A stretch of 64,000 nucleotides of DNA from Geodermatophilus nigrescens (GCF_900129495.1 NZ_FQVX01000002.1:992001-1056000); one strand, 5' to 3'. Positions 32,614 to 44,556 are shown, counted from the stretch's first letter. The notes: generated by a model from the sequence alone, not told the origin. A program made the numbers and translations.

Positions 32614-34487
32614 GTCGCCGACCACACCGGCCGCCGCGGCGCGGGCAGCCCGGTCTCCTCCTCGCAGCGCGCCAGCAGCTCCTCCACCGGCGGGCCCATG
32701 TCGAACACCGGCAGGTCGGCGGGCCGGTCGGCGCGCAGCTGGTCGCGCAGCGTCTCGGTGGCCTCGGCGTCGACCTCGCCGCCGTCGCAGACGACGACGC
32801 CGTAGCGCCGGGCGCCGTCCTGGGTGACCAGCCCGCGGCGCACCTCCTGCGCCACCAGCTCGGGGTCGCGCTCGAGCGGGTCGCCCCACCCGCCGCCGCC
32901 CCAGGTGACGAAGTGCAGGACGTCGCCGGGGTGCACGGACACCCCGTGGCACTTGCTGGGCAGCACCTCGCGGGTGCCGTCGGCCCGGTCGATCCACTTG
33001 CGGCCGCGGGCGCCGGGCTCGCCGCCGTTGACGCCCCACGGGTAGGTGAGCCAGCGGTCGTCGTGGATGGCGATCTCGCCGGGCTCCTCGAACACGTAGG
33101 CCACGTCGACGCCGTTGCCGCCGCGGTGCAGCCCGGCCCCGCCGGTGTCGGCCACGGTCTCCCACCGCTCGATCCGCAGCGGGTAGTAGGACTCGAGGTA
33201 CTCGCAGGGGATGTTGACGAAGCTCGGCCACAGCGAGTGCCCGTCGGGGCCGTCGCCGAGCGGCCGGCCGGGGATGCCGCCGAAGCCGATCGAGTAGAGC
33301 TGGAACCACTCGCCCTTCCGCTCCCCGCCGGAGTAGTGGCCGGAGTACATGAAGTGCGGCGAGGAGGAGAAGCCGGCGGCGTTGAGCAGCGCGGGGTTGG
33401 TCTGCCCGAGCAGCCCGCCGAAGAGGTCGAACACCCGCCCGATGCCGTGGTTGCGGCCGTTGAGCGCGGCCGGGTGCGCGGGCTTCCAGTACGAGCCGTC
33501 CGGGATCGTGACGTCGACCAGCGGGTAGAAGCCGTCGTTCCACAGGATCTGCGGGTCGGCGACGGTGATCATGTAGATCCCGAAGAACATCCGGGTCAGG
33601 TTCTCGTTGATGTAGTAGTTGATCGGCCCGGCCGCCTGCGGCGAGGAGCCGGTGAAGTCCAGGTGCACCTTCTCGCCGGTGCGGGTGAGCGACAGCTTGA
33701 GCTCGTAGGGCCCGTTGCCGACGCCGTCGTCGCAGATGTAGTCGGTGAACGAGAGCGTCCGGCCCTCCTCGAACACCATCTGCAGCAGCACCTTCATGGC
33801 GTCGTGGTTGCGCTGCAGCAGCGCGTCGAGCGCCGACAGGTAGGTGGCCGTGCCGAACCGGGTGCACATCTCGACCACCCGCCGGCCCGCGGTGCGGCAG
33901 GCGGCGACCAGGCCGTTGAGGTCGGCGCGGTTCCAGTCGGGCATGCGGACCTGGTTGAGCACGATCCGCAGCGCGTCCTCGTTGAGCACGCCCTTCCGGT
34001 AGAGCTTGAAGGGCGGGATGACGACGCCCTCCTCGTAGATGGTGCGGGCGTCGGTGGGCATCGACGACGGCGTCTTGCCGCCGACGTCGGACATGTGCCC
34101 GAACATCGAGGCCCACCCGACCACCCGGCCCTCGTGGAACACCGGCACGACGACGAGCCAGTCGTTGGCGTGGCTGATCGCGGCGCCGCAGGCGTAGGGG
34201 TCGCTGGTGAGGAGGACGTCGCCCTCCTCGACGGTGTCGTCGAAGCCCTCGAGGAAGTCGGGGATGGACAGGCCGAACTGGCCGACGACCATCTTCCCGG
34301 CGGGGTCGGCGATGAGCGGGAACTCGTCGTGCTGCTCGCGGATGCCCGGCGACAGCGCGGTGCGGAACAGCACCTCGTCCATCTCGTAGCGGGCGTTGCG
34401 CAGCCCGTTCTCGATGAGGTCGAGGGTGACCGGGTCGACGTCGACCCGCTCGACGGTGCCGGTGGCCGTCTCGACGATCCGTGCCAT
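32610..34487 (-). CDS. hyuB: Hydantoinase/oxoprolinase family subunit B
   Basis: 625 residues of the HyuB type. Conserved blocks include DPVTLDLIENGLRNARYEMD at the start, LSPGIREQHDEFPLI, LLTSDPYACGAAISHANDW and GGGGWGDPLERDPELV near the end. With HyuA it forms ATP-dependent N-methylhydantoinase, 5-oxoprolinase or acetophenone/acetone carboxylase-like enzymes. Which substrate is used cannot be read from the sequence. One base separates its ATG from the hyuA stop, so translation is coupled. Confidence 0.92.
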   Translation of the reverse strand: MARIVETATGTVERVDVDPVTLDLIENGLRNARYEMDEVLFRTALSPGIREQHDEFPLIADPAGKMVVGQFGLSIPDFLEGFDDTVEEGDVLLTSDPYACGAAISHANDWLVVVPVFHEGRVVGWASMFGHMSDVGGKTPSSMPTDARTIYEEGVVIPPFKLYRKGVLNEDALRIVLNQVRMPDWNRADLNGLVAACRTAGRRVVEMCTRFGTATYLSALDALLQRNHDAMKVLLQMVFEEGRTLSFTDYICDDGVGNGPYELKLSLTRTGEKVHLDFTGSSPQAAGPINYYINENLTRMFFGIYMITVADPQILWNDGFYPLVDVTIPDGSYWKPAHPAALNGRNHGIGRVFDLFGGLLGQTNPALLNAAGFSSSPHFMYSGHYSGGERKGEWFQLYSIGFGGIPGRPLGDGPDGHSLWPSFVNIPCEYLESYYPLRIERWETVADTGGAGLHRGGNGVDVAYVFEEPGEIAIHDDRWLTYPWGVNGGEPGARGRKWIDRADGTREVLPSKCHGVSVHPGDVLHFVTWGGGGWGDPLERDPELVAQEVRRGLVTQDGARRYGVVVCDGGEVDAEATETLRDQLRADRPADLPVFDMGPPVEELLARCEEETGLPAPRRPVWSAT

Positions 34488-34488
34488 G

Positions 34489-36545
<2,057 letters not shown>

Positions 36546-36549
<4 letters not shown>

Positions 36550-37238
36550 GCGGTCTCCTCAGTGCGGGTCGCGGGATCGGTGGCCTGCAGCCGGGCCGCC
36601 CGGACCATCACGGCCCGGGCGTTGGCGATGTGCGAGGTCATGACGGCGCGGGCCCACTCCGGGTCGCCGGCGCGCAGGGCGGCGACGATCTCGGCGTGGT
36701 GCGCCAGGCTGCGGCGCAGCGACTCCTCGTCGTAGGTGAGGAAGTTGCGCCGCACGATCGGCGGGTGGATGGCGGCGGCCAGCGCGGCCGCCAGCGTGGG
36801 GTGCGCGGCGAGGGCGACCAGCCGGTCGTGGAACGCGCGGTTGAGCGGGACGAGCGCGTCGAGGTCCTGGTCCGGGCCGGGGGTGCCGACGGCGAGCATC
36901 CGGCGGGCGAGGTCGTCGAGGGCGTCGACGTCGGCCGGGCGGGCGTTCGGGACGGCGTGCGCGGTGAGCTGCGGCTCCAGGACCGAGCGCAGGTCGAACA
37001 CGCCCTCGAGCTCGGCGACCGTCCAGGTAGCCACCCGGGCGCCGCGGTTGGGGACGAGCTCCACCAGCCCCTCGGACGCCAGCCGGGACAGCGCCTCGCG
37101 GACCGGCGTGCGGCTCACCCCGAGCCGCTCGGCCAGCTCCACCTCGCCGAGCCGCGCGCCGGGAGCCAGGTCGCCGCCCATGATCAGGTCGCGGAGGGTC
37201 GCCAGGGCGCGCTCGGCGGACGTCAGAGGGCGTGTCAA
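36546..37238 (-). CDS. GntR-family regulator with FCD ligand domain
   Basis: 230 residues: winged helix (ERLGVSRTPVREALSRLASE near 35-60) and an FCD domain (FDLRSVLEPQLTAHAV, NRAFHDRLVALAAHPTL, HHAEIVAALRAGD) with the His/Asp residues that bind a metal and a carboxylate ligand. It starts at TTG 37238, chosen because AGGAGG is eight bases upstream and no ATG or GTG is in frame nearby. First gene of the hyu operon. The perfect palindrome TTGCATGCAA 20 bases upstream is its likely operator. Confidence 0.9.
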
Positions 37239-37258
37239 CGGTCACACCTCCTCGGGGA

Positions 37259-37268
37259 TTGCATGCAA
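37259..37268. promoter_or_regulatory. GntR operator candidate, proximal
   Basis: TTGCATGCAA is a 10-base perfect palindrome just upstream of gntR, of the TTGnATnCAA type bound by FCD-type GntR proteins. Confidence 0.55.
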
Positions 37269-37381
37269 GGTAGGGGTGGCCGCGGGTGCGCACAAGGGCC
37301 CCGGCGGAACTCTCCGGACCGTTGCCCTGCACGTCGGGGACGGTGCAGACTCGCGACGACGCACGGCCACCGCGACGGTCG

Positions 37382-37391
37382 CTGTATGCAA
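37382..37391. promoter_or_regulatory. GntR operator candidate, distal
   Basis: CTGTATGCAA matches the proximal site in eight of ten positions and lies 36 bases upstream of the lyase-family start, so the same regulator could control both divergent units. Confidence 0.45.
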
Positions 37392-37427
37392 CCGCGCGGG
37401 ACCGGGACGACACACGAGGAGGCCACC

Positions 37428-38315
37428 GTGGCGGATCTGCTGAGCGGTGCGCGGGCCCCGCGGGCGCGGCTGCGCGAGCTGCTCGCCGGCCCCGGCCCGC
37501 TGATGGCGCCGGGCGCCTACGACGCGCTGACCGCCCGGCTGGTCGAGCAGGCCGGCTTCGACGCGGTCTACATGACCGGTTTCGGCACGACGGCGGGGCT
37601 GCTCGGCCGGCCCGACGTCGGCCTGCTGTCGGGCGCGGAGATGGTCGACAACGCGCGCCGCATCGCCGCCGCCGTCGACGTGCCGGTCATCGCCGACGCC
37701 GACACCGGCTACGGCAACGCGATCAACGTCGTCCGCACGGTGCAGCTCTACGAGCAGGCCGGGGTCGCGGGCATCCAGCTCGAGGACCAGGTGATGCCCA
37801 AGAAGTGCGGGCACATGAGCGGCAAGGCGCTCATCGGCGCCGGAGAGATGGTGGGCAAGATCCGCGCCGCCGCGGCCGCCCGGCGCGACCCCGACCTGGT
37901 GCTCATCGCCCGCACCGACGCCGTCGCCGTCACCGGGGTCGACGACGCGCTCGCCCGCGCCCGCGCCTACGCCGGGGCCGGCGCCGACCTGCTGTTCGTC
38001 GAGGCGCCGACCACCGAGGCCGACGTCGAGCGCGTGGCCGGCGAGCTCGCCGGGGTGGCGCCGCTGGTCTTCAACTGGGCCGAGGGCGGGCGCACGCCGC
38101 CGCTGTCGCTGGAGCGCATGGCCGAGCTCGGGTTCGCGCTGGTCATCTACCCGATCGGCACGCTGCTGGCGGCCACGGCCGGCGTCCGGTCGCTGCTCGC
38201 CTCGCTCAAGCAGCAGGGCGTCCCGCCCCTAGACGGGCTGCCCACCTTCGGCGAGTTCACCGACCTCGTGGGCCTGCCCGAGGTGCAGGACCTCGAGCAG
38301 CGCTTCGCCGGCTGA
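37428..38315 (+). CDS. Isocitrate lyase/PEP mutase superfamily enzyme
   Basis: 295 residues. The TIM-barrel blocks VYMTGFGTTAGLLGRPD, IADADTGYGNAINVVRTVQL and AGIQLEDQVMPKKCGHMSGK carry the superfamily's metal-binding Asp residues and the KKCGH catalytic loop with its Cys, typical of lyases such as 2-methylisocitrate or dimethylmalate lyase; oxaloacetate decarboxylase members are related. It probably splits or decarboxylates a 2-hydroxy or 2-oxo acid. GTG 37428 has GAGGAGG five bases upstream. It is divergent from the hyu operon, suggesting a common pathway or inducer. Confidence 0.85.
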   Translation: MADLLSGARAPRARLRELLAGPGPLMAPGAYDALTARLVEQAGFDAVYMTGFGTTAGLLGRPDVGLLSGAEMVDNARRIAAAVDVPVIADADTGYGNAINVVRTVQLYEQAGVAGIQLEDQVMPKKCGHMSGKALIGAGEMVGKIRAAAAARRDPDLVLIARTDAVAVTGVDDALARARAYAGAGADLLFVEAPTTEADVERVAGELAGVAPLVFNWAEGGRTPPLSLERMAELGFALVIYPIGTLLAATAGVRSLLASLKQQGVPPLDGLPTFGEFTDLVGLPEVQDLEQRFAG

Positions 38316-38405
38316 GTCCGTCCACATCGGCACCCGGGGGCGACCGGAGGGCAACGTCTCTCCCCGTCCGTCACACCCGTCCCAGACGCTCGCGGGGATG
38401 TCCGG

Positions 38406-38425
38406 ACCGGTCCGTCCGGACCGGT
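38406..38425. promoter_or_regulatory. Inverted repeat abutting the helicase ribosome binding site
   Basis: Arms ACCGGTCCG (38406-38414) and CGGACCGGT (38417-38425) end one base before the AGACAGGA ribosome binding site of the helicase gene. Part of a direct repeat of TCCGGACCGG. Possible operator or translational hairpin; no T tract. Confidence 0.4.
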
Positions 38426-38437
38426 AGACAGGACACC

Positions 38438-41400
38438 GTGAGCACCACGGACACCCGGCCGCATCCGCACGACGGTGCTCCCCGGGCGGCCGTGGCGATC
38501 GCGGCCACCAGCACCCCGGTGCTGTCCTACGCGCTCGCCGTCAACCGCGTCCCGGTCGTGTCCCGGCTCGCGGTCACCACCCGCGGCGCCGCGGTCGAGG
38601 GCGCCGTCGTGCGCCTGGGTGTGCGCGACGCCGAGGGCCCGATCGGCAGCGTCGTCGAGGTCCCCGTCGACCTCGACGGCGACGCCACCACGGTGCTCAG
38701 CGACGTCGGCCTGGTCATGGACGCCGCCGCGATGCTGCACATCGAGGAGCAGCGGCCCGGCGTCATCGAGATCGACGTCGTCGCCGGGGGCACCGACGTC
38801 GGCGGCACCGCCGTCCCCGTGCACGTGCTCGCCGCGAGCCAGTGGCTGGCCTCCCCCGTGCCGCTGGCGCTGGAGATGCTCGCCGCGCACGTGCAGCCCA
38901 ACCACCCCGCGGTGCCGGCGCTGCTCGACGAGGCCGCGGCGCTGCTGCACGAGCGCACCGACGACCCGTCCGTGCAGGGCTACGCGGCCGGGCCCGACCG
39001 GGTCGACGAGATCGTCGCCGCGGTCGCCGCCGCGATGCGCGCCCGCGGCATCCGGCACAGCGAGGCACCCGCCGACTGGGCGCACATCGCCCAGCGGGTG
39101 CGCACCCCCGCCGACGTGCTCGACGGCCGCGTCGGCACCCCGCTGGACACCACCGTCACCCTCGCCGCCGCGCTGGAGGCGGCCGGCGTCCGCACGCTGC
39201 TGTGGATCGCCGACGGGCACGCCTTCCTCGGCTACTGGCGCGAGGAGCGCAGCGCCGAGAGCGCCGCCACCACCGACGTCGCCCCGCTCGCCGACCTGGT
39301 CGCCCTCGGGCTGGTCCGGCTGGTGGAGACGACGCTGCTCACCAGCCGCGGTATCGAGGACCCCGACGCCGACCGACTGCACCGCGCCGCCGCCGACGCG
39401 TGGCTCACCGGCGCGGCCGACCGGCTGCTGGGCGTCACCGACGTCCACCGCGCCCGCCGCGACGGGATCCTGCCGCTGCCCGCCCGGCTGCGCGGCCCCG
39501 ACGGCGCGCTGCAGGTGGTCGAGTACCGCGCCGACGAGCACGACCCGACCGTCCGCCCGGCCGGCCGGCACGCCGCCCCGGTGCCCGGCAGCCGCCCCGG
39601 CGTGCCGCCGCGGGTGCAGCAGTGGAAGAACAGCCTGCTCGACCTGAGCCTGCGCAACCGGCTGGTCAACTACACCGAGGGCGCCGGGCTGCCGCTGGTC
39701 GTCCCCGGCCTCTACCTCGCCACGCTGGCCGAGCTGCTCGCCGGCGACGGCGCGGTCACCCTCGTGCCCAGCGACCGGCTGCGCCCGGCCGACAACGTGC
39801 GCGGCCTGCGCTCGGCGCGCGAGCTGCCGGTCGGCGTGCTCGGCGAGGTGCTGCACGAGCGCCGCGAGGTCTACGCCGACCTGAGCGACGGCGCCTACCT
39901 CCCGCGACTGCGCGGGCTGGCGCACCGGGCCCGGACGGTGCGCGAGGAGACCGGCGCCAACAACCTCTACGTCGCGATCGGCAGCCTGTCCTGGGAGCTC
40001 GACGGCCGCCCGCTGCGCTCGCCGCTGGTGCTGCTGCCGGTGGTCCTCTCCCCCGCCGGGCGCACCGGCGCCTACCGGCTCACCGCCGACGACGCCGCCG
40101 GCGCCAGCCCGAACTGGTGCCTGCTGGAGAAGCTGCGCCGGGAGCACGGCCTGGAGATCCCCGGGTTGGCCGGGGCCGACGGCGACCTCGACGTCGACAG
40201 CGCGCTGGCCACCGTGCGCCAGGCGCTCCTCGACGCCGGGCTGCCCTTCCGCGTCGAGGCCACCGCCGACCTCGCCGTCCTGCAGTTCGCCCGCTACCGG
40301 CTGTGGCGCGACCTCGACGAGTCGTGGGCCGAGCTCGCCGCGAGCCCGCTGGTCGGCCACCTGGTGCACGCGCCGGCCGAGCCCTTCGCCGACCCGGTGC
40401 CGGCCGCGGCCGCCGACGTCGACCTCGACGAGCTCGCCGCCCGCTGCCCGGTGCCCGCCGACGCCTCGCAGCTGAAGGCGGTCGCCGAGGGCGTCGCCGG
40501 GCGCACGTTCGTGCTCGAGGGCCCGCCCGGCACCGGCAAGTCGCAGACCATCACCAACCTGCTCGCCCGCGCCGTCGCCGACGGCCGCCGGGTGCTGTTC
40601 GTCGCCGAGAAGCGGGCCGCGCTCGACGTCGTCGCCCGCCGCCTCGACGCCGTGGGCCTCGGCCCGCTGGTGCTCGACCTGCACGACGAGCGGGCCCGCG
40701 CCACCGCCGTCCGGGCCCGGCTCCGCGACGCGCTGGAGGCCGTCGTCGTCGCCGACGAGCAGGCCCTGGCCGCCGACGGCGAGGACCTGCGCGCCGCCCG
40801 CCGCACGCTCGCCCGCTACGCCGACCGGCTGCACGCGGTCAACGCGGCCGGCATGTCCTACTACTCGGCGCGCACCGCGCGGCTCGCCGTCGGCGGGGAC
40901 GTGCCGGCGCTGCCGGTGGCGCAGTCGTTCGCCGCGGCCGCCCCGGAGGACACGCTCACCGCGGTGCGCAGGGCGCTGGCCCTGCTGCCCGACGTCGCCG
41001 ACCTGGTGCGGCCCTCGCCGCGGCACCCGTGGGCGTTCGTCGACACCGCGCGGGTCGACCTCCCCGCCGCGCACCGGGCCGCCATCGCCGTCGACGACGC
41101 GATGCGCGCGCTGCCCGCGGAGGAGCACCTGGCGCGGGCGCTGCGCGAGGTGCGCAGCCCCGGCGACCTCGACGACCTGGCCCACCTGCTGTCCGGGCCC
41201 GCCGTCGGCCTCGACGTCCTCGACGAGGTGCCCACCGAGCGCTGGACCGCCGCGACGACGGCGGTGCTGGCCGAGGTGGCCGCCTTCGCGGGCACGGTGC
41301 ACCCGGGCCTGGAGCTGGCCACGCCGGAGGCGCTCGCGCTGCCGCTGGGCGAGCTGTTCGTCGCCGCGCAGACCGCGCAGGCGGGGCGGATGTGGGCCCG

Positions 41401-44400
41401 CCAGGAGGGGCTGCGCGAGGTGCGCGCCCAGCTCGCGCCGGTGCTGCGCCCGGGTGTCGCCGTGCGGCTGCGCGACGTGCCCGAGCTGACCGCGGCGCTG
41501 TGGCGGGTGCAGAGCGCCGCCGCGGGGATCGCCGCGCGCGCCGCCGTCATCCCCGGCCTGTCGGTCCCGGCCGGCTGGAACCCGCTGCTGGAGCCCGACC
41601 TGCTCGAGGGCCAGGTGGCCTGGCTGCGCCGCGCCGGCGCGGTCGCCGACAGCGCGCGGGAGTTCGCCGTCGCGCTGCGCCGCTACGTCGTCTCCGGCCC
41701 CGGCCCGTCGGCCGCGGCGGCCGCCGCGGTCGCCCGGCTGCGCGACGGGCTGGAGGAGCTGCTGCGTGTCTGCCGCAGCACCCCGCGCCGGCTGGCCGAC
41801 TGGTGCGGCGACGACGGCGTGCTGCTGCGCTGGGCGATGACCCGCCCCGAGCGCGGCGTCGAGCACTCCGGGCTGATGTCGCTGCGCCGCTGGGCGGAGT
41901 TCCTCGACACCCTGGAGCCGCTGCGCGCCGCCGGCCTGCTCGACGCCCGCGCCGCGCTGGTCAGCGGCCGGCTGCCCGCCGAGGACGCGCCGCGCGCCTT
42001 CGAGCACGGCCTGGCCGCCGCCTCCACTGCCGAGCGCCGCGCCGCCACCGGCCTCGACGCCTTCGACGAGGCCGCGCACGGCCGCGCGATCGACCGGTTC
42101 ACCGCCGCCTCCCGGGCCGTGCGCCGGCATCTCACCGCCGCGCTGCCCGCCGCCGTGCTTACCACCCGCCGGCTGGACGCGGTCGGGTCCGAGGGCACCG
42201 ACCGGCTCGGCGAGCTGCAGCGGGAGCTCACCCGCCGCCGCGGACTCGGCGTGCGCGCCCTGCTCACGCAGTACGGCGACCTGGTGACCGCGCTGCTGCC
42301 GTGCGTGCTGGTCAGCCCCGACTCGGTGGCCCGCTTCTTCCCCGTCCGCGCCGGCCAGTTCGACCTGGTCGTCTTCGACGAGGCCTCGCAGATCCGGGTG
42401 GCCGACGCCGTCGGCGCGCTCGGCCGCGCCCGCTCCGCGGTGGTCGTCGGCGACAGCCGGCAGATGCCCCCGACGTCCTTCGGCGAGCCCGCGGCCGGCG
42501 GCGGCGACGACCTGCCCGACCTGCTCGGCGTCGCCGTGGAGGACGAGGAGTCGATCCTGTCGGAGTGCGTGCAGGCCGGCGTGCCGCGGCACTGGCTGTC
42601 CTGGCACTACCGCAGCCGCGACGAGTCGCTGATCGCCTTCAGCAACGCGCACTACTACGACAACCGGCTGTCCTCCTTCCCCGCGCCGGCGCACGGCCCG
42701 GCGACCCCCGACGTCGACGGCCACGGCATCTCGCTGGTCCGGGTGCAGGGCACGTTCCACCGCTCGGGCGCCGGGCGGCTGCTGCGCACCAACCCCATGG
42801 AGGCCAAGGCCGTCGTCGCGGAGATCCGCCGCCGCTTCGACGCCTCGCCCGGCGCGGTGCCCTCGATCGGCGTGGTCACCTTCAACGCCCAGCAGCGGTC
42901 CTACATCGAGTCGCTGCTGCGCGACGCCGGCGACGAGCGGCTGACCGAGGCGCTCGACCGCACCGACGGCGAGGGCCTGTTCGTCAAGAACCTGGAGAAC
43001 GTGCAGGGCGACGAGCGCGACGTCGTGCTGTTCTCCACCGGCTTCAGCCCCGACGACCGCGGCGTGCTGCCGCTGAACTTCGGCCCGCTCAACCGCATCG
43101 GCGGCGAGCGGCGGCTCAACGTGGCGGTCACCCGCGCGCGCCGGCAGGTGGTCGTCTTCTCCTCCTTCGACCCGTCGGCGCTACGGGCCGAGCAGACGTC
43201 GTCGCTCGGCATCAAGCACCTGCGCGCCTACCTCGACCTCGCCGCGCTCGGCACCGAGGCGCTGCCCCGCGAGGCGCGCCGGCCCGGGACGCCCGACCGG
43301 CACCGCGAGGAGATCGCCGGCGCGCTGCGGGCGCGCGGGCTCGTCGTGCGCACCGACGTCGGGCTGTCGGACTTCCGCGTCGACCTGTCGCTGGCCCGCT
43401 CCGGGGCGCCGGACGCCCCGGTCGTGGCCGTGCTGCTCGACGGCCCGGCGTGGGCGCGGCGGCGCACCGTCGGCGACCGCGACGGCCTGCCCGTCGACGT
43501 GCTGTCGGGCCTGCTCGGCTGGCCCGCGGTGGAGCGGGTCTGGCTGCCGTCGTGGCTGCGCGACCGCGACGCGGTGCTCGACCGCCTGGTCGCCGCGGTG
43601 GACGCCGCGCCCGCGCCGGTGCTCGCGCCGGCCACCGCCTCCCCCGCGCCGGTGCTGACCGTAGTCGAGGCCGTGCCCGCGGTCGAGTCGCCCGCCGCGC
43701 CGGAGCCCGTCGCGCCCGAGCCCGTCACCACCGAGCCCGCCCCCGAGCCGGGCCCACGCGGGCTGCCGTCGCTGCGCTCGGTGGTCTCGGCCGCGGTCGC
43801 CGCGCTGCCGCTCCCCCGCGCCGACGCCGACCCGGTGGCCGACGAGCCCGAGGCCGTCCCGCCGGTCGCGCTGAGCGTCGTCCCGCCCGTCGCCGACGAG
43901 CAGCCCGAGGAGGCCGGGGAGTCTGCGGAGTCAACGGAGTCCGGGCCCGTCGAGCAGCGCTTCCGCGCCTGGGCGCCCAAGCCGGCCGGCGACCGCAAGG
44001 TCCTCGACGCCCTCGCCGACCCGCGCCACGCCCGCCTGGTCACCCGGGTGCTGGCCGCCGGGCTCAAGGCCGAGGGGCCGGTGCACCGCGACCGCCTCGC
44101 GCGCATCGCCGCCGGCGCGTTCGGTCTGTCCCGGGTCACCGACGCCCGCCGCGACGCGCTGCTCGCCCTGCTGCCGCCGCACACGCTGGACGGCGACGTC
44201 GTCTGGCCGGCGTCGCTGGACCCGGCCGGCTGGACCGTCTACCGCCGGCAGACCACCAGCGCCACGCGCCCGCTGGAGCAGGTGCCGGCGCAGGAGGTGG
44301 TCAACGCGATGGTGGCGCTCTGCCGCGCCGTCGGCGGGCTGCCCCGCGAGGATCTGTTCCTGCGCACCGCCGAGGTGTTCGGCTACCGCCGCCGCACGCC

Positions 44401-44494
44401 GTCGCTGACCCCGCTGCTGGCCGCGGTGCTCGACCGCGGCACTGCCGGGGGCCGGCTCGCCGTCACCGACGACGGCCGCGTCACCGCCTGCTGA
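38438..44494 (+). CDS. Giant DUF4011 - SF1 helicase - Vsr-like - DUF3320 protein (HheA-like)
   Basis: 2018 residues. In order: beta-rich N terminus (1-190); transglutaminase-like fold near 220-270, where the expected GTCLD reads GTPLD (catalytic Cys lost) but GHAF is kept; DUF4011 from about 390 (WKNSLLDLSLRNRLVNYT); SF1 helicase with Walker A GPPGTGKS near 695, DEAS near 1313, GDSRQMPP near 1338, HYRS, NVQGDERD and NVAVTRARRQ near 1560; a Vsr/PD-(D/E)XK-like region near 1630-1700 where the usual ECDG reads LLDG; a Pro/Ala-rich linker; and DUF3320 near 1870-1920. The order matches the single-gene antiphage protein HheA. The GTG start has AGACAGGA upstream. Defence is inference from architecture. 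Confidence 0.82.
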   Translation: MSTTDTRPHPHDGAPRAAVAIAATSTPVLSYALAVNRVPVVSRLAVTTRGAAVEGAVVRLGVRDAEGPIGSVVEVPVDLDGDATTVLSDVGLVMDAAAMLHIEEQRPGVIEIDVVAGGTDVGGTAVPVHVLAASQWLASPVPLALEMLAAHVQPNHPAVPALLDEAAALLHERTDDPSVQGYAAGPDRVDEIVAAVAAAMRARGIRHSEAPADWAHIAQRVRTPADVLDGRVGTPLDTTVTLAAALEAAGVRTLLWIADGHAFLGYWREERSAESAATTDVAPLADLVALGLVRLVETTLLTSRGIEDPDADRLHRAAADAWLTGAADRLLGVTDVHRARRDGILPLPARLRGPDGALQVVEYRADEHDPTVRPAGRHAAPVPGSRPGVPPRVQQWKNSLLDLSLRNRLVNYTEGAGLPLVVPGLYLATLAELLAGDGAVTLVPSDRLRPADNVRGLRSARELPVGVLGEVLHERREVYADLSDGAYLPRLRGLAHRARTVREETGANNLYVAIGSLSWELDGRPLRSPLVLLPVVLSPAGRTGAYRLTADDAAGASPNWCLLEKLRREHGLEIPGLAGADGDLDVDSALATVRQALLDAGLPFRVEATADLAVLQFARYRLWRDLDESWAELAASPLVGHLVHAPAEPFADPVPAAAADVDLDELAARCPVPADASQLKAVAEGVAGRTFVLEGPPGTGKSQTITNLLARAVADGRRVLFVAEKRAALDVVARRLDAVGLGPLVLDLHDERARATAVRARLRDALEAVVVADEQALAADGEDLRAARRTLARYADRLHAVNAAGMSYYSARTARLAVGGDVPALPVAQSFAAAAPEDTLTAVRRALALLPDVADLVRPSPRHPWAFVDTARVDLPAAHRAAIAVDDAMRALPAEEHLARALREVRSPGDLDDLAHLLSGPAVGLDVLDEVPTERWTAATTAVLAEVAAFAGTVHPGLELATPEALALPLGELFVAAQTAQAGRMWARQEGLREVRAQLAPVLRPGVAVRLRDVPELTAALWRVQSAAAGIAARAAVIPGLSVPAGWNPLLEPDLLEGQVAWLRRAGAVADSAREFAVALRRYVVSGPGPSAAAAAAVARLRDGLEELLRVCRSTPRRLADWCGDDGVLLRWAMTRPERGVEHSGLMSLRRWAEFLDTLEPLRAAGLLDARAALVSGRLPAEDAPRAFEHGLAAASTAERRAATGLDAFDEAAHGRAIDRFTAASRAVRRHLTAALPAAVLTTRRLDAVGSEGTDRLGELQRELTRRRGLGVRALLTQYGDLVTALLPCVLVSPDSVARFFPVRAGQFDLVVFDEASQIRVADAVGALGRARSAVVVGDSRQMPPTSFGEPAAGGGDDLPDLLGVAVEDEESILSECVQAGVPRHWLSWHYRSRDESLIAFSNAHYYDNRLSSFPAPAHGPATPDVDGHGISLVRVQGTFHRSGAGRLLRTNPMEAKAVVAEIRRRFDASPGAVPSIGVVTFNAQQRSYIESLLRDAGDERLTEALDRTDGEGLFVKNLENVQGDERDVVLFSTGFSPDDRGVLPLNFGPLNRIGGERRLNVAVTRARRQVVVFSSFDPSALRAEQTSSLGIKHLRAYLDLAALGTEALPREARRPGTPDRHREEIAGALRARGLVVRTDVGLSDFRVDLSLARSGAPDAPVVAVLLDGPAWARRRTVGDRDGLPVDVLSGLLGWPAVERVWLPSWLRDRDAVLDRLVAAVDAAPAPVLAPATASPAPVLTVVEAVPAVESPAAPEPVAPEPVTTEPAPEPGPRGLPSLRSVVSAAVAALPLPRADADPVADEPEAVPPVALSVVPPVADEQPEEAGESAESTESGPVEQRFRAWAPKPAGDRKVLDALADPRHARLVTRVLAAGLKAEGPVHRDRLARIAAGAFGLSRVTDARRDALLALLPPHTLDGDVVWPASLDPAGWTVYRRQTTSATRPLEQVPAQEVVNAMVALCRAVGGLPREDLFLRTAEVFGYRRRTPSLTPLLAAVLDRGTAGGRLAVTDDGRVTAC

Positions 44495-44498
44495 AGGA

Positions 44499-44549
44499 CC
44501 CTCCTGCCCCCCGCCACTCGCACGCTCGTGACGGGCCCCTGCAGGAGGG
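44499..44549. terminator. Hairpin 3' of the helicase gene
   Basis: CCCTCCTGC (44499-44507) pairs with GCAGGAGGG (44541-44549), just after the helicase stop and before two repeat hairpins. Confidence 0.45.
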
Positions 44550-44556
44550 CCGCCGG

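Noticed and set aside
37283..37427. Upstream extension of the lyase and helicase frames into 37286
   Set aside because: The open frame is continuous only because stops are rare; codon composition is normal only from the GTG starts at 37428 and 38438, each with its own ribosome binding site.
38147..42760. 1537-codon open frame antisense to the helicase
   Set aside because: Composition is Gly/Arg/Asp/Val repeats typical of antisense third-codon bias; no motif and no ribosome binding site.
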